This document shows, in pieces, positions 43,432 through 52,143 of a DNA stretch of 52,224 bases. Origin of the DNA: Pseudomonadota bacterium (GTDB lineage Bacteria > Desulfobacterota > Desulfovibrionia > Desulfovibrionales > Desulfomicrobiaceae); NCBI GenBank assembly GCA_023393525.1, contig JAEWKZ010000063.1, forward strand, positions 1 to 52,224, read 5' to 3'. Position 1 is the first letter of the stretch. Each line of letters begins with the position of its first letter. The position numbers were made by a program, and so were the translations under genes. The notes below the pieces were generated by a model that was not told where the DNA came from, ran no database searches, and saw nothing but the letters and a program-made list of their open reading frames with translations.

Positions 43432-44487
43432 ATGAAACGCAGAAAATTCATTGGCATGCTGGCTGGCGGAGCCTGTTTGGCGGCGTCTTCGGCCACAGCC
43501 GGTGGAACACATCATTTTACGGGATATCCCGACAGCTTTGGGGTGCTCTTTGACAGCACCAAATGCATCGGCTGCAGAAAATGCGAAGCCGCATGCAACA
43601 AGGTCAACGAATTGCCCGCGCAGCCGGTGCCTTTCGATGACCTGACGGTCATGGACAAACGTCGGCGCACGCATCACGACACGTTCACCGTGGTCAACAA
43701 GTACGTGGTCGGCGACAAGCCGGTGTACCGCAAGCAGCAGTGCAACCACTGCCTGGAGCCGGCCTGCGCTTCGGCCTGCTTTGTCGGCGCCTTCGTCAAG
43801 GACAAGACCGGCGCGGTCAGCTACGACGCCTCCAAATGCGTCGGATGTCGTTACTGCATGATCGCCTGCCCGTTTGAAATCCCGACTTACGAGTACCACG
43901 ACCCGATCACTCCCAGGGTGCGCAAGTGCACCATGTGCCAGTCCCGGGTCGAAGAGGGCAAATTGCCCGGCTGCGTCGAGGACTGTCCCAAGGGCGCGCT
44001 GATTTTCGGACGCCGCGAAGACCTGCTGGCCATCGCCCGGGAACGCATCCGCAAGCATCCCGACATGTACGTCAATCACATCTATGGCGAGCGTGAGATG
44101 GGCGGCACGAGCTGGCTCTACATCTCCGGCGCGCCTTTCGCGAAGATCGGCCTGCGCGAGGACCTGGGCGTCACGCCCGCTCCCGAATTCACCTCCGGCG
44201 CGCTCTCCGTGGTCCCGGCCGTGGTTGGACTTTGGCCCGTGTTCCTGACCGGCGCGTATGCCCTGACCAAGCGCCGGGCGAAGATCGCCGAGGAGGAGCA
44301 GCATCACGCCGTAGCCCAGGCCGTGGCCGAGGCCCAGGAAGAAGCTGCGAAGAAGGCGAAGGCGGCCATGGACAAGGCGGAACGCGACAAGCAGGCCGCC
44401 ATCGATCGTGAAGTGAAAAAAGCGCTCAAGGAAGCGGAGGAGGCTCGCCTGAAAGCCGAGACCCCCGCTGAACCGGGCGAGCAATAA
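43432..44487 (+). CDS. hmcB: Hmc complex subunit B, four-cluster ferredoxin
   Basis: 351 aa. The N-terminal MKRRKFIGMLAGGACLAASS is a Tat-like signal. Four [4Fe-4S] motifs follow: CIGCRKCEAAC, CNHCLEPACASAC, CVGCRYCMIAC and CTMCQSRVEEGKLPGCVEDC, as in the DMSO-reductase iron-sulfur subunit family. A TM helix lies at ~260-285 and a charged, Ala/Glu/Lys-rich coiled-coil tail of ~75 residues ends the protein. It sits on the outer face, linking HmcA to the NrfD-like HmcC. GAGGAG precedes the ATG. Confidence 0.92.
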   Translation: MKRRKFIGMLAGGACLAASSATAGGTHHFTGYPDSFGVLFDSTKCIGCRKCEAACNKVNELPAQPVPFDDLTVMDKRRRTHHDTFTVVNKYVVGDKPVYRKQQCNHCLEPACASACFVGAFVKDKTGAVSYDASKCVGCRYCMIACPFEIPTYEYHDPITPRVRKCTMCQSRVEEGKLPGCVEDCPKGALIFGRREDLLAIARERIRKHPDMYVNHIYGEREMGGTSWLYISGAPFAKIGLREDLGVTPAPEFTSGALSVVPAVVGLWPVFLTGAYALTKRRAKIAEEEQHHAVAQAVAEAQEEAAKKAKAAMDKAERDKQAAIDREVKKALKEAEEARLKAETPAEPGEQ

Positions 44488-44499
44488 GGAGGAGTGTCG

Positions 44500-45669
44500 A
44501 TGTCTCATCACACCACACCAAGCAAGACATTCTGGACTCCGGCGAACATCCTGACTGCCGTCATCCTGGCCATCGGCCTGGTTCTGACCGTGAAGCGGTT
44601 CACCATGGGCATCGGGTCCGTGACCAACTTGAGCGACGACAATCCCTGGGGCATCTGGATCGGTTTCGACCTGCTCTGCGGCGTCGCCCTGGCCGCCGGC
44701 GGCTACACGACCTCCGCGGCCGTGTACCTGTTCGGCATGAAGAAATATCATTCCGCGGTGCGTCCGGCCATCACCACCGCTTTTCTGGGCTACGCCTTCG
44801 TGGTTTTCGCCCTGCTGTACGATCTGGGCCGCTACTACCGCTTGCCCTATCCGCTGACCATCTACCCCGGCCCCACCTCCTTCCTCTTTGAAGTAGGTCT
44901 GTGCGTGGCGCTGTATCTGACCGTTCTGGCCATCGAGTTCTCGCCGGCGTTGTGGGAAACCCTGCGCTGGAAGAAACTGCGCTTCTGGGCGCACAGCCTG
45001 ACCCTGGTGCTGACCATCTTCGGCGTCGTTCTTTCGACCCTGCACCAGTCTTCCCTGGGCGGCCTGTACATGATCGCGCCCTCCAAGCTGCACCCGCTGT
45101 GGTACTCGTCGTACCTGGCCGTCTTCTTCTTCATTTCGAGCATCCCGGCCGGCCTCTCCATGGTCATTTTCGAAGGCGGCCTGTCGCACAAGTTCCTGCA
45201 TCACAAGATGGACGAAACCCATCTTGAGGAAGCTCCCGGCGTGACGCTCGGTTTCGCCAAGGCCGCCGCAGTGGTCCTCTTCGGCTACTTCAACCTGAAG
45301 TGGATCGGCGTGGCCCTGGACAACAACTGGCACCATCTCACGACGGGCTGGGGCGCGTGGTTCCTGGTCGAGATGCTCGGCTTTGTGCTCCTGCCGTGCC
45401 TGATGTACGCCATCGCGGCCCGCGAAAAGAACCAGAAGCTGGCCTTCTGGGCCTCCATCGTCACGGTCGTGGGCATCGTGCTGAACAGGCTCAACATCTC
45501 GCTGGTGGCCTTCAACTGGCAGCTCCCGGCCGAAGCGCGCTACGTCCCTTCCTGGGAAGAGATCATGATCACCGTATTCATCGTCACCCTTGAAATCACC
45601 GTGTTGCGGATCTGCCTGAACAAGCTGCCGATCCTGCATGAACACCCTGAGTTCAAGGGCGCGCACTAA
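44500..45669 (+). CDS. hmcC: Hmc complex subunit C, NrfD-like membrane protein
   Basis: 389 aa with ten predicted TM helices, NrfD/PsrC family. SDDNPWGIWIGFDLLCGVALAAGG is the typical first-half motif. It is the quinone-interacting or electron-conducting membrane subunit paired with HmcB. ATG at 44500 is chosen because AAGGAGG has proper spacing; the GTG at 44494 is too close. It lies 12 bases after hmcB and 12 before hmcD. Confidence 0.93.
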   Translation: MSHHTTPSKTFWTPANILTAVILAIGLVLTVKRFTMGIGSVTNLSDDNPWGIWIGFDLLCGVALAAGGYTTSAAVYLFGMKKYHSAVRPAITTAFLGYAFVVFALLYDLGRYYRLPYPLTIYPGPTSFLFEVGLCVALYLTVLAIEFSPALWETLRWKKLRFWAHSLTLVLTIFGVVLSTLHQSSLGGLYMIAPSKLHPLWYSSYLAVFFFISSIPAGLSMVIFEGGLSHKFLHHKMDETHLEEAPGVTLGFAKAAAVVLFGYFNLKWIGVALDNNWHHLTTGWGAWFLVEMLGFVLLPCLMYAIAAREKNQKLAFWASIVTVVGIVLNRLNISLVAFNWQLPAEARYVPSWEEIMITVFIVTLEITVLRICLNKLPILHEHPEFKGAH

Positions 45670-45681
45670 AGGAGGCTCTAA

Positions 45682-45831
45682 ATGGAATTCATGACGCTTC
45701 ATGACTTCATGTTCTGGACCAAGGGCATGGCCTATGTGGGCATGGGCATTGGTCTGGTGGCATTCGTGGCCTTCTGGCTGTTCCTGACCGAAAGGGACGA
45801 GGACAGGTTCGCAGACAGGGAAGAAGAATAG
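45682..45831 (+). CDS. hmcD: Hmc complex subunit D, small membrane protein
   Basis: 49 aa: one TM helix (MAYVGMGIGLVAFVAFWLFL) and a charged tail (TERDEDRFADREEE). Size and place between hmcC and hmcE match HmcD of Desulfovibrio. AAGGAGG precedes the ATG. It is probably a structural subunit; no cofactor residues are seen. Confidence 0.88.
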   Translation: MEFMTLHDFMFWTKGMAYVGMGIGLVAFVAFWLFLTERDEDRFADREEE

Positions 45832-45865
45832 CTTCGGTCATTACCGACCACTGAAGGAGTAATCT

Positions 45866-46540
45866 ATGTATGAGATATTGACTGGCCCGCTGCTCTGGAT
45901 CGCCTTCGCGGTGTTCTTTGTCGGCCTGGCCGCCCGGGTGGTGCTGTATTTCCTGGGTCTCGACTGGAGATTGGACCGCGTGGCCTACAAGCCGCACATG
46001 AATCACGGCATCAAGGGCGCGATCAGGTCCGTGTACCGCTGGCTGCTTCCCTTCGGGACGCACAGCTGGCGAGCCAAGCCCATCTTTACGGTCATGTTCT
46101 TCGCCTTTCACATCGGTCTGGTCATCGTGCCCCTGTTTCTGGAAGGGCATGCGGTGATGATCCGAAACGGCCTGGGCATCGACTGGCCGGCCATGCCGCA
46201 GCTTCTGGCCGACATCCTGGCCATCGCGGCCTTTTTGGGCGGACTGGGCATCGCCGTGCGGCGTCTGCTCCTGCCCGAGGTGCGCATCCTGACCGACATC
46301 AAGGACGTCATGCTGCTGGTGCTCATCCTCACCCTGCTGGGCTCCGGCATCATCGCCACCTACCATACCGCCAACTATTCGTTCTGGATCACCCTGCATG
46401 TCCTGTGCGGCGTGATAGTGCTGCTCACCGCTCCCTTCACCAAGCTGGCTCACATCGCGCTCTTTTTCTGCACGCGCATTCAGCTCGGCATGGATTTCGG
46501 GATCAAGCGCGGCGGAATGAAGTCTAATTTTGACTGGTAA
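45866..46540 (+). CDS. hmcE: Hmc complex subunit E, cytochrome b-type membrane subunit
   Basis: 224 aa, five predicted TM helices, gamma-subunit-like. Candidate heme b ligands are in FFAFHIGLVI, EGHAVMI, TYHTANYSFWITLHVLCG. It is homologous to TmcC. It anchors HmcF at the cytoplasmic side and may exchange electrons with menaquinone. AAGGAG lies before the ATG. Confidence 0.92.
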   Translation: MYEILTGPLLWIAFAVFFVGLAARVVLYFLGLDWRLDRVAYKPHMNHGIKGAIRSVYRWLLPFGTHSWRAKPIFTVMFFAFHIGLVIVPLFLEGHAVMIRNGLGIDWPAMPQLLADILAIAAFLGGLGIAVRRLLLPEVRILTDIKDVMLLVLILTLLGSGIIATYHTANYSFWITLHVLCGVIVLLTAPFTKLAHIALFFCTRIQLGMDFGIKRGGMKSNFDW

Positions 46541-46557
46541 GCCAAGAGGAACACGAA

Positions 46558-47940
46558 ATGCCTGAAGGAATTCTTTGCAATAAGAAGCCCGTTGCAACCC
46601 GCGAGGACCTCGACGCCCTCTTGGCGGACAGCAACGGCAAGAAATATTACGCGGAAATGGAACAGTTGGATGTGGACGCCGAGAAGCTCTGGGCCACCAT
46701 CCAGAAGACGATGAAGTCACGCACCAAGACCTGGCTTGAAATCTGCGCCCACTGCGGACTCTGCGCCGACAGCTGCTTTCTGTACAGCGTCAACGGCCGC
46801 GATCCCAAGCAGGTGCCGTCCTACAAGATCCAGTCCACCCTGGGCGAGATCGTCAAGAAGAAGGGCAACGTCAGCAACGAATTCATGCGCATGTGCATGG
46901 ATACGGCCTGGTCCAAGTGCACCTGCTGCAACCGTTGCGGCTCGTTCTGCCCCTACGGCATCGACATGGGCGTCATGTTCAGCTACCTGCGCGGCCTGCT
47001 GCATTCCCAGGGCTTCGTGCCGTGGGAGCTCAAGATCGGTTCCGGCATGCACCGCCTGTTCCGGGCGCAGATGGACGTCACCGTCGAGGAATTCGTGGAC
47101 ACCTGCGAATGGATGGTCGACGAAGCCCTGGAAGAGTGGCCGTGCCTCGAAATTCCGGTGGACAAGGAAGACGCTGATATTGTCTACATGATCAACGCCC
47201 GCGAGGCCAAGCATTACCCGGAAGACATCGTCGAGGCGGCCATTCTCTTCCACATCGCCGGGGAGAACTGGACCATGCCCTCCGAGGGCTGGGAAATGAC
47301 CAGCCTGTCCATGTTCGCCGGGGACTGGGAAGCCTGCAAGATGCAGGTCGAGACCGTTTACGGCGCCATGGAGCGCCTGCGCCCGAAACGCATGGTCGCC
47401 ACCGAGTGCGGTCACGCCTATCGCGCCACGGTCATCGAAGGTCCCTACTGGGCCGGGCGGCCGGACGGGAAGCCTCCGGTGGAATGCATCCACTACGTGG
47501 AATGGGTGGCCGAGGCCCTGGAGACAGGCAAGCTCAAGATCGATCCGTCCAAGAAGATCAAAGAGCCCGTCACTGTCCAGGATTCCTGCAACTACGTGCG
47601 CAACGCGGGTCTGCGCGACTGCACCCGCATCATCATGAAGCACCTCGCCGAAGACTTCCGCGAGATGGCTCCCAACAAGGAGCACAACTACTGTTGCGGG
47701 GGCGGCGGCGGATTCAACGGCATCGGGCGCTATCGCAAGCAGCGCAACGTCGCGCTGAAGATGAAACGCGAACAGATTCTGGCCACGGGCGCGAAGTTCG
47801 TCATCGCCCCCTGCCACAACTGCTGGGACGCCATCCGCGATCTGGAAGAGGAATACGAAATCGGCATCCGCTGGAGTTTCCTGAAGCCGATTCTGATCAA
47901 GATGGTAGAGGTTCCGGAGCATCTCTTGCCGCAGGAATAA
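46558..47940 (+). CDS. hmcF: Hmc complex subunit F, HdrD-like iron-sulfur protein
   Basis: 460 aa, cytoplasmic. Two ferredoxin motifs, CAHCGLCADSC (~63-73) and CTCCNRCGSFCP (~120-130). A C-terminal CCG domain has QDSCNYVRN, NYCCGGGGGFNG and CIAPCHNC-type VIAPCHNCWDA. It is paralogous to TmcB throughout. It passes electrons across the membrane complex to or from a cytoplasmic acceptor. It ends the structural hmc genes; a processing-type hairpin follows. Confidence 0.93.
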   Translation: MPEGILCNKKPVATREDLDALLADSNGKKYYAEMEQLDVDAEKLWATIQKTMKSRTKTWLEICAHCGLCADSCFLYSVNGRDPKQVPSYKIQSTLGEIVKKKGNVSNEFMRMCMDTAWSKCTCCNRCGSFCPYGIDMGVMFSYLRGLLHSQGFVPWELKIGSGMHRLFRAQMDVTVEEFVDTCEWMVDEALEEWPCLEIPVDKEDADIVYMINAREAKHYPEDIVEAAILFHIAGENWTMPSEGWEMTSLSMFAGDWEACKMQVETVYGAMERLRPKRMVATECGHAYRATVIEGPYWAGRPDGKPPVECIHYVEWVAEALETGKLKIDPSKKIKEPVTVQDSCNYVRNAGLRDCTRIIMKHLAEDFREMAPNKEHNYCCGGGGGFNGIGRYRKQRNVALKMKREQILATGAKFVIAPCHNCWDAIRDLEEEYEIGIRWSFLKPILIKMVEVPEHLLPQE

Positions 47941-47954
47941 GTCTGTCGAGACAA

Positions 47955-47982
47955 CGGCATGCGACGCCCGCGCCGCATGCCG
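47955..47982 (+). other. Hairpin between hmcF and the stress-protein gene
   Basis: CGGCATGCG (47955-47963) pairs with CGCATGCCG (47974-47982) across a 10-base loop, without a T-run. It is likely an mRNA-processing or stability hairpin that separates the hmc structural part from the regulatory part of the transcript. Confidence 0.6.
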
Positions 47983-48004
47983 CAAACAGAACGGGAGTTG
48001 ACAT

Positions 48005-48925
48005 ATGTTTACAAAGATTCTGTTCGCCACCTCCGGCTCTCCCTGTTGTGACGCCGCCGCGCGTGTCGCGTTTGATCTGGCCGCCAGGTACAACGCCAAG
48101 CTTTTTGTGCACCATGTGCTCGGAGTCCCCAGCCGGGGCTTCAGCCAGGTCGTGGTCGATGTGCGCACGGGCGAGAAAGTGGAGTTGGACGAAGATTACA
48201 CATTGTGGGTCAAGGACGAGCTCAAGAACACCTACGACCGTCAGCTGAAGAGCGGCGTGGAGTGCGAGATCGAGACCTCCGTGGGCATCCCGCACCGCGA
48301 GGTGCTGCGCAAGGCCCGCCAGGAGGACGTTGATCTGATCGTCATGGGCGCGAGCACCACCGGCTGCGAAGCCGACGCCGACGCCTACCAGAGGCACTTC
48401 GCCGGTTCGACCCTGCAACGCGTGGCCAAGGCCTCCAAGGCCCCGGTGCTGGTCGTCAATCGTCCGGTGGCCTCCTTCTGGGGCGGATTCACCAATATCG
48501 TCTTCGGCGCGGATTTCTCCAAGGCCTCCGAACACGCCTTCAAGTTCGCCCTGAACACGGCCAAGGAACTGGGCGCCAAGCTGCACGTCTTCCATGCCAT
48601 CGACATCGGTTCCACCCACAGCCTCATTTCCCAGAAGGAACTCGATGACCGCATGATCGAGGCCCGGGACCGGATGCGCCGCAAGTATCTGATCCAGACC
48701 GGTGATTTCAAGAACGTTTCCGCCGACATCTGGGAAGGCATTCCCTATGTCGAGATCGTCAAGTACGCACGCGAGAAGCAGGCCGACCTCATCGTCATGG
48801 CCCACCATTCCAAGGATGTCAGCGAAGAGGCTTCGGCTTTCGGTCATACGCTGGAACAGGTTCTGCTGCGCGCGACCTGTCCCGTGGCTTCGGTCAATCG
48901 TCCGGATAAAATTCAAACTGTATAA
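48005..48925 (+). CDS. Tandem universal stress protein
   Basis: 306 aa with two UspA domains. The first (1-~150) ends with VMGASTTGC...GSTLQRVAKASKAPVLVVNRP, and the second (~160-306) with VMAHHSKDVSEEASAFGHTLEQVLLRATCPVASVNRP. The first retains a G-x9-GS-type nucleotide loop in part; the second is degenerate (FGHTLE). Such proteins bind ATP or act as stress sensors. It lies between hmcF and the Rrf1-type regulator, a place not occupied by such a gene in the D. vulgaris hmc operon as I know it. Confidence 0.9.
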   Translation: MFTKILFATSGSPCCDAAARVAFDLAARYNAKLFVHHVLGVPSRGFSQVVVDVRTGEKVELDEDYTLWVKDELKNTYDRQLKSGVECEIETSVGIPHREVLRKARQEDVDLIVMGASTTGCEADADAYQRHFAGSTLQRVAKASKAPVLVVNRPVASFWGGFTNIVFGADFSKASEHAFKFALNTAKELGAKLHVFHAIDIGSTHSLISQKELDDRMIEARDRMRRKYLIQTGDFKNVSADIWEGIPYVEIVKYAREKQADLIVMAHHSKDVSEEASAFGHTLEQVLLRATCPVASVNRPDKIQTV

Positions 48926-48951
48926 CGTGTAATCATGATTGGGGGTGTAAG

Positions 48952-49305
48952 ATGGGCAAGAAGATTCTGATCATTGACGACGATCCCAACATCGTCACGT
49001 ATCTGGAGGACATTTTTCAGGACGCGGGCTATGCCACCTGCAAAGCCGCCGACGGCGCCGACGCCCTGGCCGTGGTCAAGCAGGAAAAGCCCGATTTGAT
49101 CACGCTGGACCTTGAAATGCCCAAGGAGTGGGGGCCGCGCTTCTACCGGGAGCTGAGCCAGGACGAAGAGTGCGGCGGCATTCCGGTGATCGTCATCAGC
49201 GGTCTCTCCGGAAATAAGTATGCGATCCAGAAAGCCGTGGCCTCCTTCACCAAGCCTTTCGATCGCGAAGAGCTTTTGAAAGTGGTCAAGGAAACGCTTG
49301 GCTAG
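48952..49305 (+). CDS. rrf1: Rrf1-type single-receiver response regulator
   Basis: 117 aa: one receiver with D9-D10-D11, phospho-acceptor Asp53 (ITLDLEMPKEWG), Ser83 and Lys101 (SFTKPF). There is no output domain. The loop after the Asp (EMPKEWGPRFYREL) differs from the usual MPGxxG. Place and type match Rrf1, encoded after hmcF in D. vulgaris. The partner is probably the kinase encoded next. GGGGTG precedes the ATG. Confidence 0.85.
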   Translation: MGKKILIIDDDPNIVTYLEDIFQDAGYATCKAADGADALAVVKQEKPDLITLDLEMPKEWGPRFYRELSQDEECGGIPVIVISGLSGNKYAIQKAVASFTKPFDREELLKVVKETLG

Positions 49306-49322
49306 GCAACCCAAACTTGAAG

Positions 49323-49365
49323 AACCCTTGCCCGGACATCTGGCTGATACGGGCAAGGGTTTTTT
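49323..49365 (+). terminator. Strong terminator inside the hmc regulatory genes
   Basis: AACCCTTGCCCG (49323-49334) pairs perfectly with CGGGCAAGGGTT (49350-49361), 12 base pairs, followed by six T. It lies between the Rrf1-type regulator and the kinase, so transcription of kinase and Rrf2 gene would be reduced relative to hmc. Confidence 0.9.
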
Positions 49366-49378
49366 GCGTCGAAAACAT

Positions 49379-50902
49379 ATGCACGACATCGTCATTTCCG
49401 AATCCATCGTGATCATCACCCAGGATCCCGAGCACGGCAGGGTTCTGGCGCACATCCTGAACGAGTACGGCTACCAGCCCTCCAACTGCGATTACGAGGA
49501 TGCGCTGGTCACCGTGAGCGTGGTCCGCCCGCGTCTCGCGGTCCTGGGAATCTGCGACTGCAAGCTTGGCCAGGATCTGCTGCGGCAGATTCGGAAGGGG
49601 TATCCGGAAGTTCGCATCATCGTTCTCGTCCCTGACGGGGAGTATGACCTGGGGCTGGATTTTCTTGGCGACGGGGCGTCGGATTTCCTCTTCAAGCCGG
49701 TTTCGGAGCGGGCGCTGCGCCTTGCTCTCGACCGGGCCCTGACTTTTCTCGACCTGGAGCGGGACAATGTCCTGCTCAAGGAAAAAAATAAAATTCTTGA
49801 ATCGAGCCACCAACTGTGTCGACAGCTTTTCGATGAAGTGCCATGCTACATTTCGGTGCAGAACAAGGACCGTCGCATCGTGCGGGCAAACCGTCAGTTC
49901 AAGCTCGATTTCGGGTCGTGTCTTGGCGAGCGCTGCTTCGAGATCTACAAGCACCGCACGCATCCCTGTCCGCAATGCCCGGTGGAGGAGACTTTTCGTG
50001 ACGGGATGGTCCACCAGACCGAAGAGGTGGTCACCACCCGCGGAGGCCAGCAGAAGATCGTGCTGACCCTGACCGCGCCCCTGCGCGACGAGCACGGGGA
50101 GATCAACGAGGTCATGGAGCTTGCCACCGACATTTCCCAGATCCGCGAACTTCAGGACCGCCTGACTTCCCTGGGCCTGTTCATCGGTTCCATTTCGCAT
50201 GGCGTGCGTGGCATGTTGACCGCCCTCGACGGGGGCTTGTATCGGCTGGAGAAAGGCATCCAGAATCAGGACCTGGAGCTTGTGGCCAACGGCGCCGAGC
50301 GGGTCAAGCTGATGATTTCGCGGATTCGCAATTCCGTTCTGGAAATGCTCTATTACTCCAAGGACCGCGATCTCAACATCCAGCTCATCGATGTGCTGGG
50401 CTTTGGCGAAGGGGTGGCCAATTTCGTCGAGCCCAAGGCCACCAAGCATGACGTGCGCTTCCAAAAGGAATTTCACGGAGAACTGGGCCGGTTCGAGATC
50501 GACCCGGAGGTCATCTCCGCAGGTCTGGTCAATATCCTGGAAAACGCCGTGGACGCCTGCATCGAGGACGAATCGAAAGAGCGGCATGTCGTGTCTTTTC
50601 TGATCGAGGGGAGCAAGGACAAGGTTTCCTTCATCATTCGGGACAACGGGCCGGGAATAGACCGACCGACCCAGGAAAAAATGTTTTCCCTGTTCTTCTC
50701 TTCCAAGGGGAGCAAGGGAACCGGCCTTGGGCTCTATATCGCCAATGATGTCGTTCACCAGCACGGTGGACAGATTCATGTCGATTCGACCCCGGGTGAA
50801 GGGACGGAATTTCGGGTGGATTTGCCCAGAAAACACGTGCGGTTGGAGATACGGGCCGAGAATGCGCACAACGGATCCGCCAAGCCCGGCGGTAACGGCT
50901 AG
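49379..50902 (+). CDS. Soluble PAS histidine kinase with degenerate receiver
   Basis: 507 aa from the ATG at 49379, no TM helices. Domain 1 (~5-120) is receiver-like, but the acidic pocket is QD and the phospho-acceptor position reads LAVLGICD without Asp, while Lys106 (FLFKP) is kept. Domain 2 (~145-255) is a PAS with a four-Cys motif (C181, C186, C197-P-Q-C200). Then a His box with His274 (GSISHGVRGML) and a HATPase (NILENAVDAC, DNGPGI, GTGLGLYIANDV). The longer frame from TTG at 49298 would be translated through the terminator hairpin. No good ribosome site is seen at either start. It probably senses redox state through the Cys-PAS and phosphorylates Rrf1. Confidence 0.82.
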   Translation: MHDIVISESIVIITQDPEHGRVLAHILNEYGYQPSNCDYEDALVTVSVVRPRLAVLGICDCKLGQDLLRQIRKGYPEVRIIVLVPDGEYDLGLDFLGDGASDFLFKPVSERALRLALDRALTFLDLERDNVLLKEKNKILESSHQLCRQLFDEVPCYISVQNKDRRIVRANRQFKLDFGSCLGERCFEIYKHRTHPCPQCPVEETFRDGMVHQTEEVVTTRGGQQKIVLTLTAPLRDEHGEINEVMELATDISQIRELQDRLTSLGLFIGSISHGVRGMLTALDGGLYRLEKGIQNQDLELVANGAERVKLMISRIRNSVLEMLYYSKDRDLNIQLIDVLGFGEGVANFVEPKATKHDVRFQKEFHGELGRFEIDPEVISAGLVNILENAVDACIEDESKERHVVSFLIEGSKDKVSFIIRDNGPGIDRPTQEKMFSLFFSSKGSKGTGLGLYIANDVVHQHGGQIHVDSTPGEGTEFRVDLPRKHVRLEIRAENAHNGSAKPGGNG

Positions 50903-50925
50903 ACCCTGAAAACTTGGAGGACCGC

Positions 50926-51342
50926 ATGCGTTTGACCACGCGAAGCCGGTATGGAACCCGATTGCTGCTCGATATCGCCTTGAACCAGGACAAGGGTTGG
51001 GTCAACACGACGGATATTGCCAGGCGTCAGAACATTTCTCAGAAATACATCGAAAAATTGATCACGGGCCTTCGGCGCGGCGGCCTCATCGAAAGCAAGC
51101 GCGGCCCCTTCGGCGGACACAAGCTGGCCAAGCCCGCCCTGGACATCACCGTCGGGGATGTGGTGCGGGCGTTGGAAGAAAAAGTGGCCCTGACCCAATG
51201 CGCGGAGGGCGAACCCATCTGCGGGGAATGTTCCCTGGCAGGTGAATGCGTGACCCAGTTCGTTTGGATCGAGGCCAGCAATGTGCTCATGCGAACGCTG
51301 GATTCCTACCGCCTCGGGGAGTTGATTTCCCGCAAGGGATGA
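50926..51342 (+). CDS. rrf2: Rrf2-family redox regulator
   Basis: 138 aa. The N-terminal winged helix MRLTTRSRYGTRLLLDIAL...TTDIARRQNISQKYIEKLITGLRRGGLIESKRGPFGGHKLAK is typical for Rrf2/IscR. A Cys cluster CAEGEPICGECSLAGEC follows, suited to an iron-sulfur cluster. The family takes its name from the gene after hmc and rrf1 in D. vulgaris, and this gene holds the equivalent place. ATG at 50926 with GGAGG 5 bases upstream. It likely represses hmc; candidate palindromes lie upstream of hmcA. Confidence 0.92.
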   Translation: MRLTTRSRYGTRLLLDIALNQDKGWVNTTDIARRQNISQKYIEKLITGLRRGGLIESKRGPFGGHKLAKPALDITVGDVVRALEEKVALTQCAEGEPICGECSLAGECVTQFVWIEASNVLMRTLDSYRLGELISRKG

Positions 51343-51366
51343 AATCCGGCGACGGATGCGATCATG

Positions 51367-51404
51367 GCCGCAAGCCTCCAGACCTGGAAGCTTGCGGCTT
51401 TTTT
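51367..51404 (+). terminator. Terminator after the Rrf2 gene
   Basis: GCCGCAAGC (51367-51375) pairs with GCTTGCGGC (51390-51398), with inner TCCAG/CTGGA pairing, followed by six T. It overlaps the last codon of the convergent nitroreductase gene. Confidence 0.92.
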
Positions 51405-51984
51405 ACTTTCCTGTTTTGCGCAGGGTGAGTTCGTCCGCGCTTCTCTTGGGCACAAAATGCGTGCCGGCATCGTCACGGTAGTACTTGATGGAGCCGTCCG
51501 TCGGCAGGTCCACAAGGCGCACGTCTTCGGCAGGTTTGCCCAGGGCCAGCACCAGGCTGATTTCCAGTTCCGGAGCGAGGGCGAAATGGGCGCGCAGCTT
51601 TTCCCGGTCAATGGCGCCGACCATGCAGCCGCCAAGTCCCTTTTCCACCGCGCCCAGCAGCATGGTCTGACCCATGATGCCCAGATCGAACTTGGCGAAA
51701 TCCCAATCCTTGGCCGTGTTGAGCATGACGATGTACGCAGAAGGGCGCTCCGTCGGCGCGGGTCCTCCCCAATCCTTCAGATAGGCGGCCCATTTCAGGC
51801 AGTCGAAGATGGCGTCGTTATCCTGCGGCGAAGTGCTCAGGACGAAGCGCAGGGGCTGCTTGTTGCCCGCCGAGGGGCAGATGCGGGCCAGGTCCACGAG
51901 GTCTTCGAGGGTGGACATGGGAATGGCGACGGAATTGTCGAATCTGCGGTAGCTGCGGTTTTTGAGGGCAAGATCCTTGAGCAT
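51403..51984 (-). CDS. Nitroreductase-family flavoprotein
   Basis: 193 aa. RSYRRFDNS near the N-terminus (FMN phosphate/Arg contacts), ARICPSAGNKQPLRFVL, and GLGGCMVGAIDREKLRAHFAL with LALGKPAEDVRLVDL in the second half are typical of NADPH/FMN nitroreductases. The natural substrate is unknown. ATG at 51984 with AAGGAGG 6 bases upstream. Convergent with the Rrf2 gene and probably monocistronic. Confidence 0.9.
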   Translation of the reverse strand: MLKDLALKNRSYRRFDNSVAIPMSTLEDLVDLARICPSAGNKQPLRFVLSTSPQDNDAIFDCLKWAAYLKDWGGPAPTERPSAYIVMLNTAKDWDFAKFDLGIMGQTMLLGAVEKGLGGCMVGAIDREKLRAHFALAPELEISLVLALGKPAEDVRLVDLPTDGSIKYYRDDAGTHFVPKRSADELTLRKTGK

Positions 51985-52143
51985 GCGGGCCTCCTTGTTT
52001 GTGTGGATGAGAGTATAAGAGGTGTGTTTGGGCGGAGTGCGGCGGGTCGGTCCGGGGGCATGGCCGGACCGCCCCGCCTTGAGCTTCGGACGACAGAATT
52101 TTTTTGGTTCATCCGGCTGGAGCGTACTTTTGACAAAATGAAA

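Noticed and set aside
41709..43496. Long minus-strand frame opposite hmcA
   Set aside because: The plus strand has 15 heme motifs; the minus frame is a His/Gly-rich shadow.
43243..45702. 819-codon minus-strand frame opposite hmcB/hmcC
   Set aside because: It crosses two well-supported genes and has no recognisable domain.
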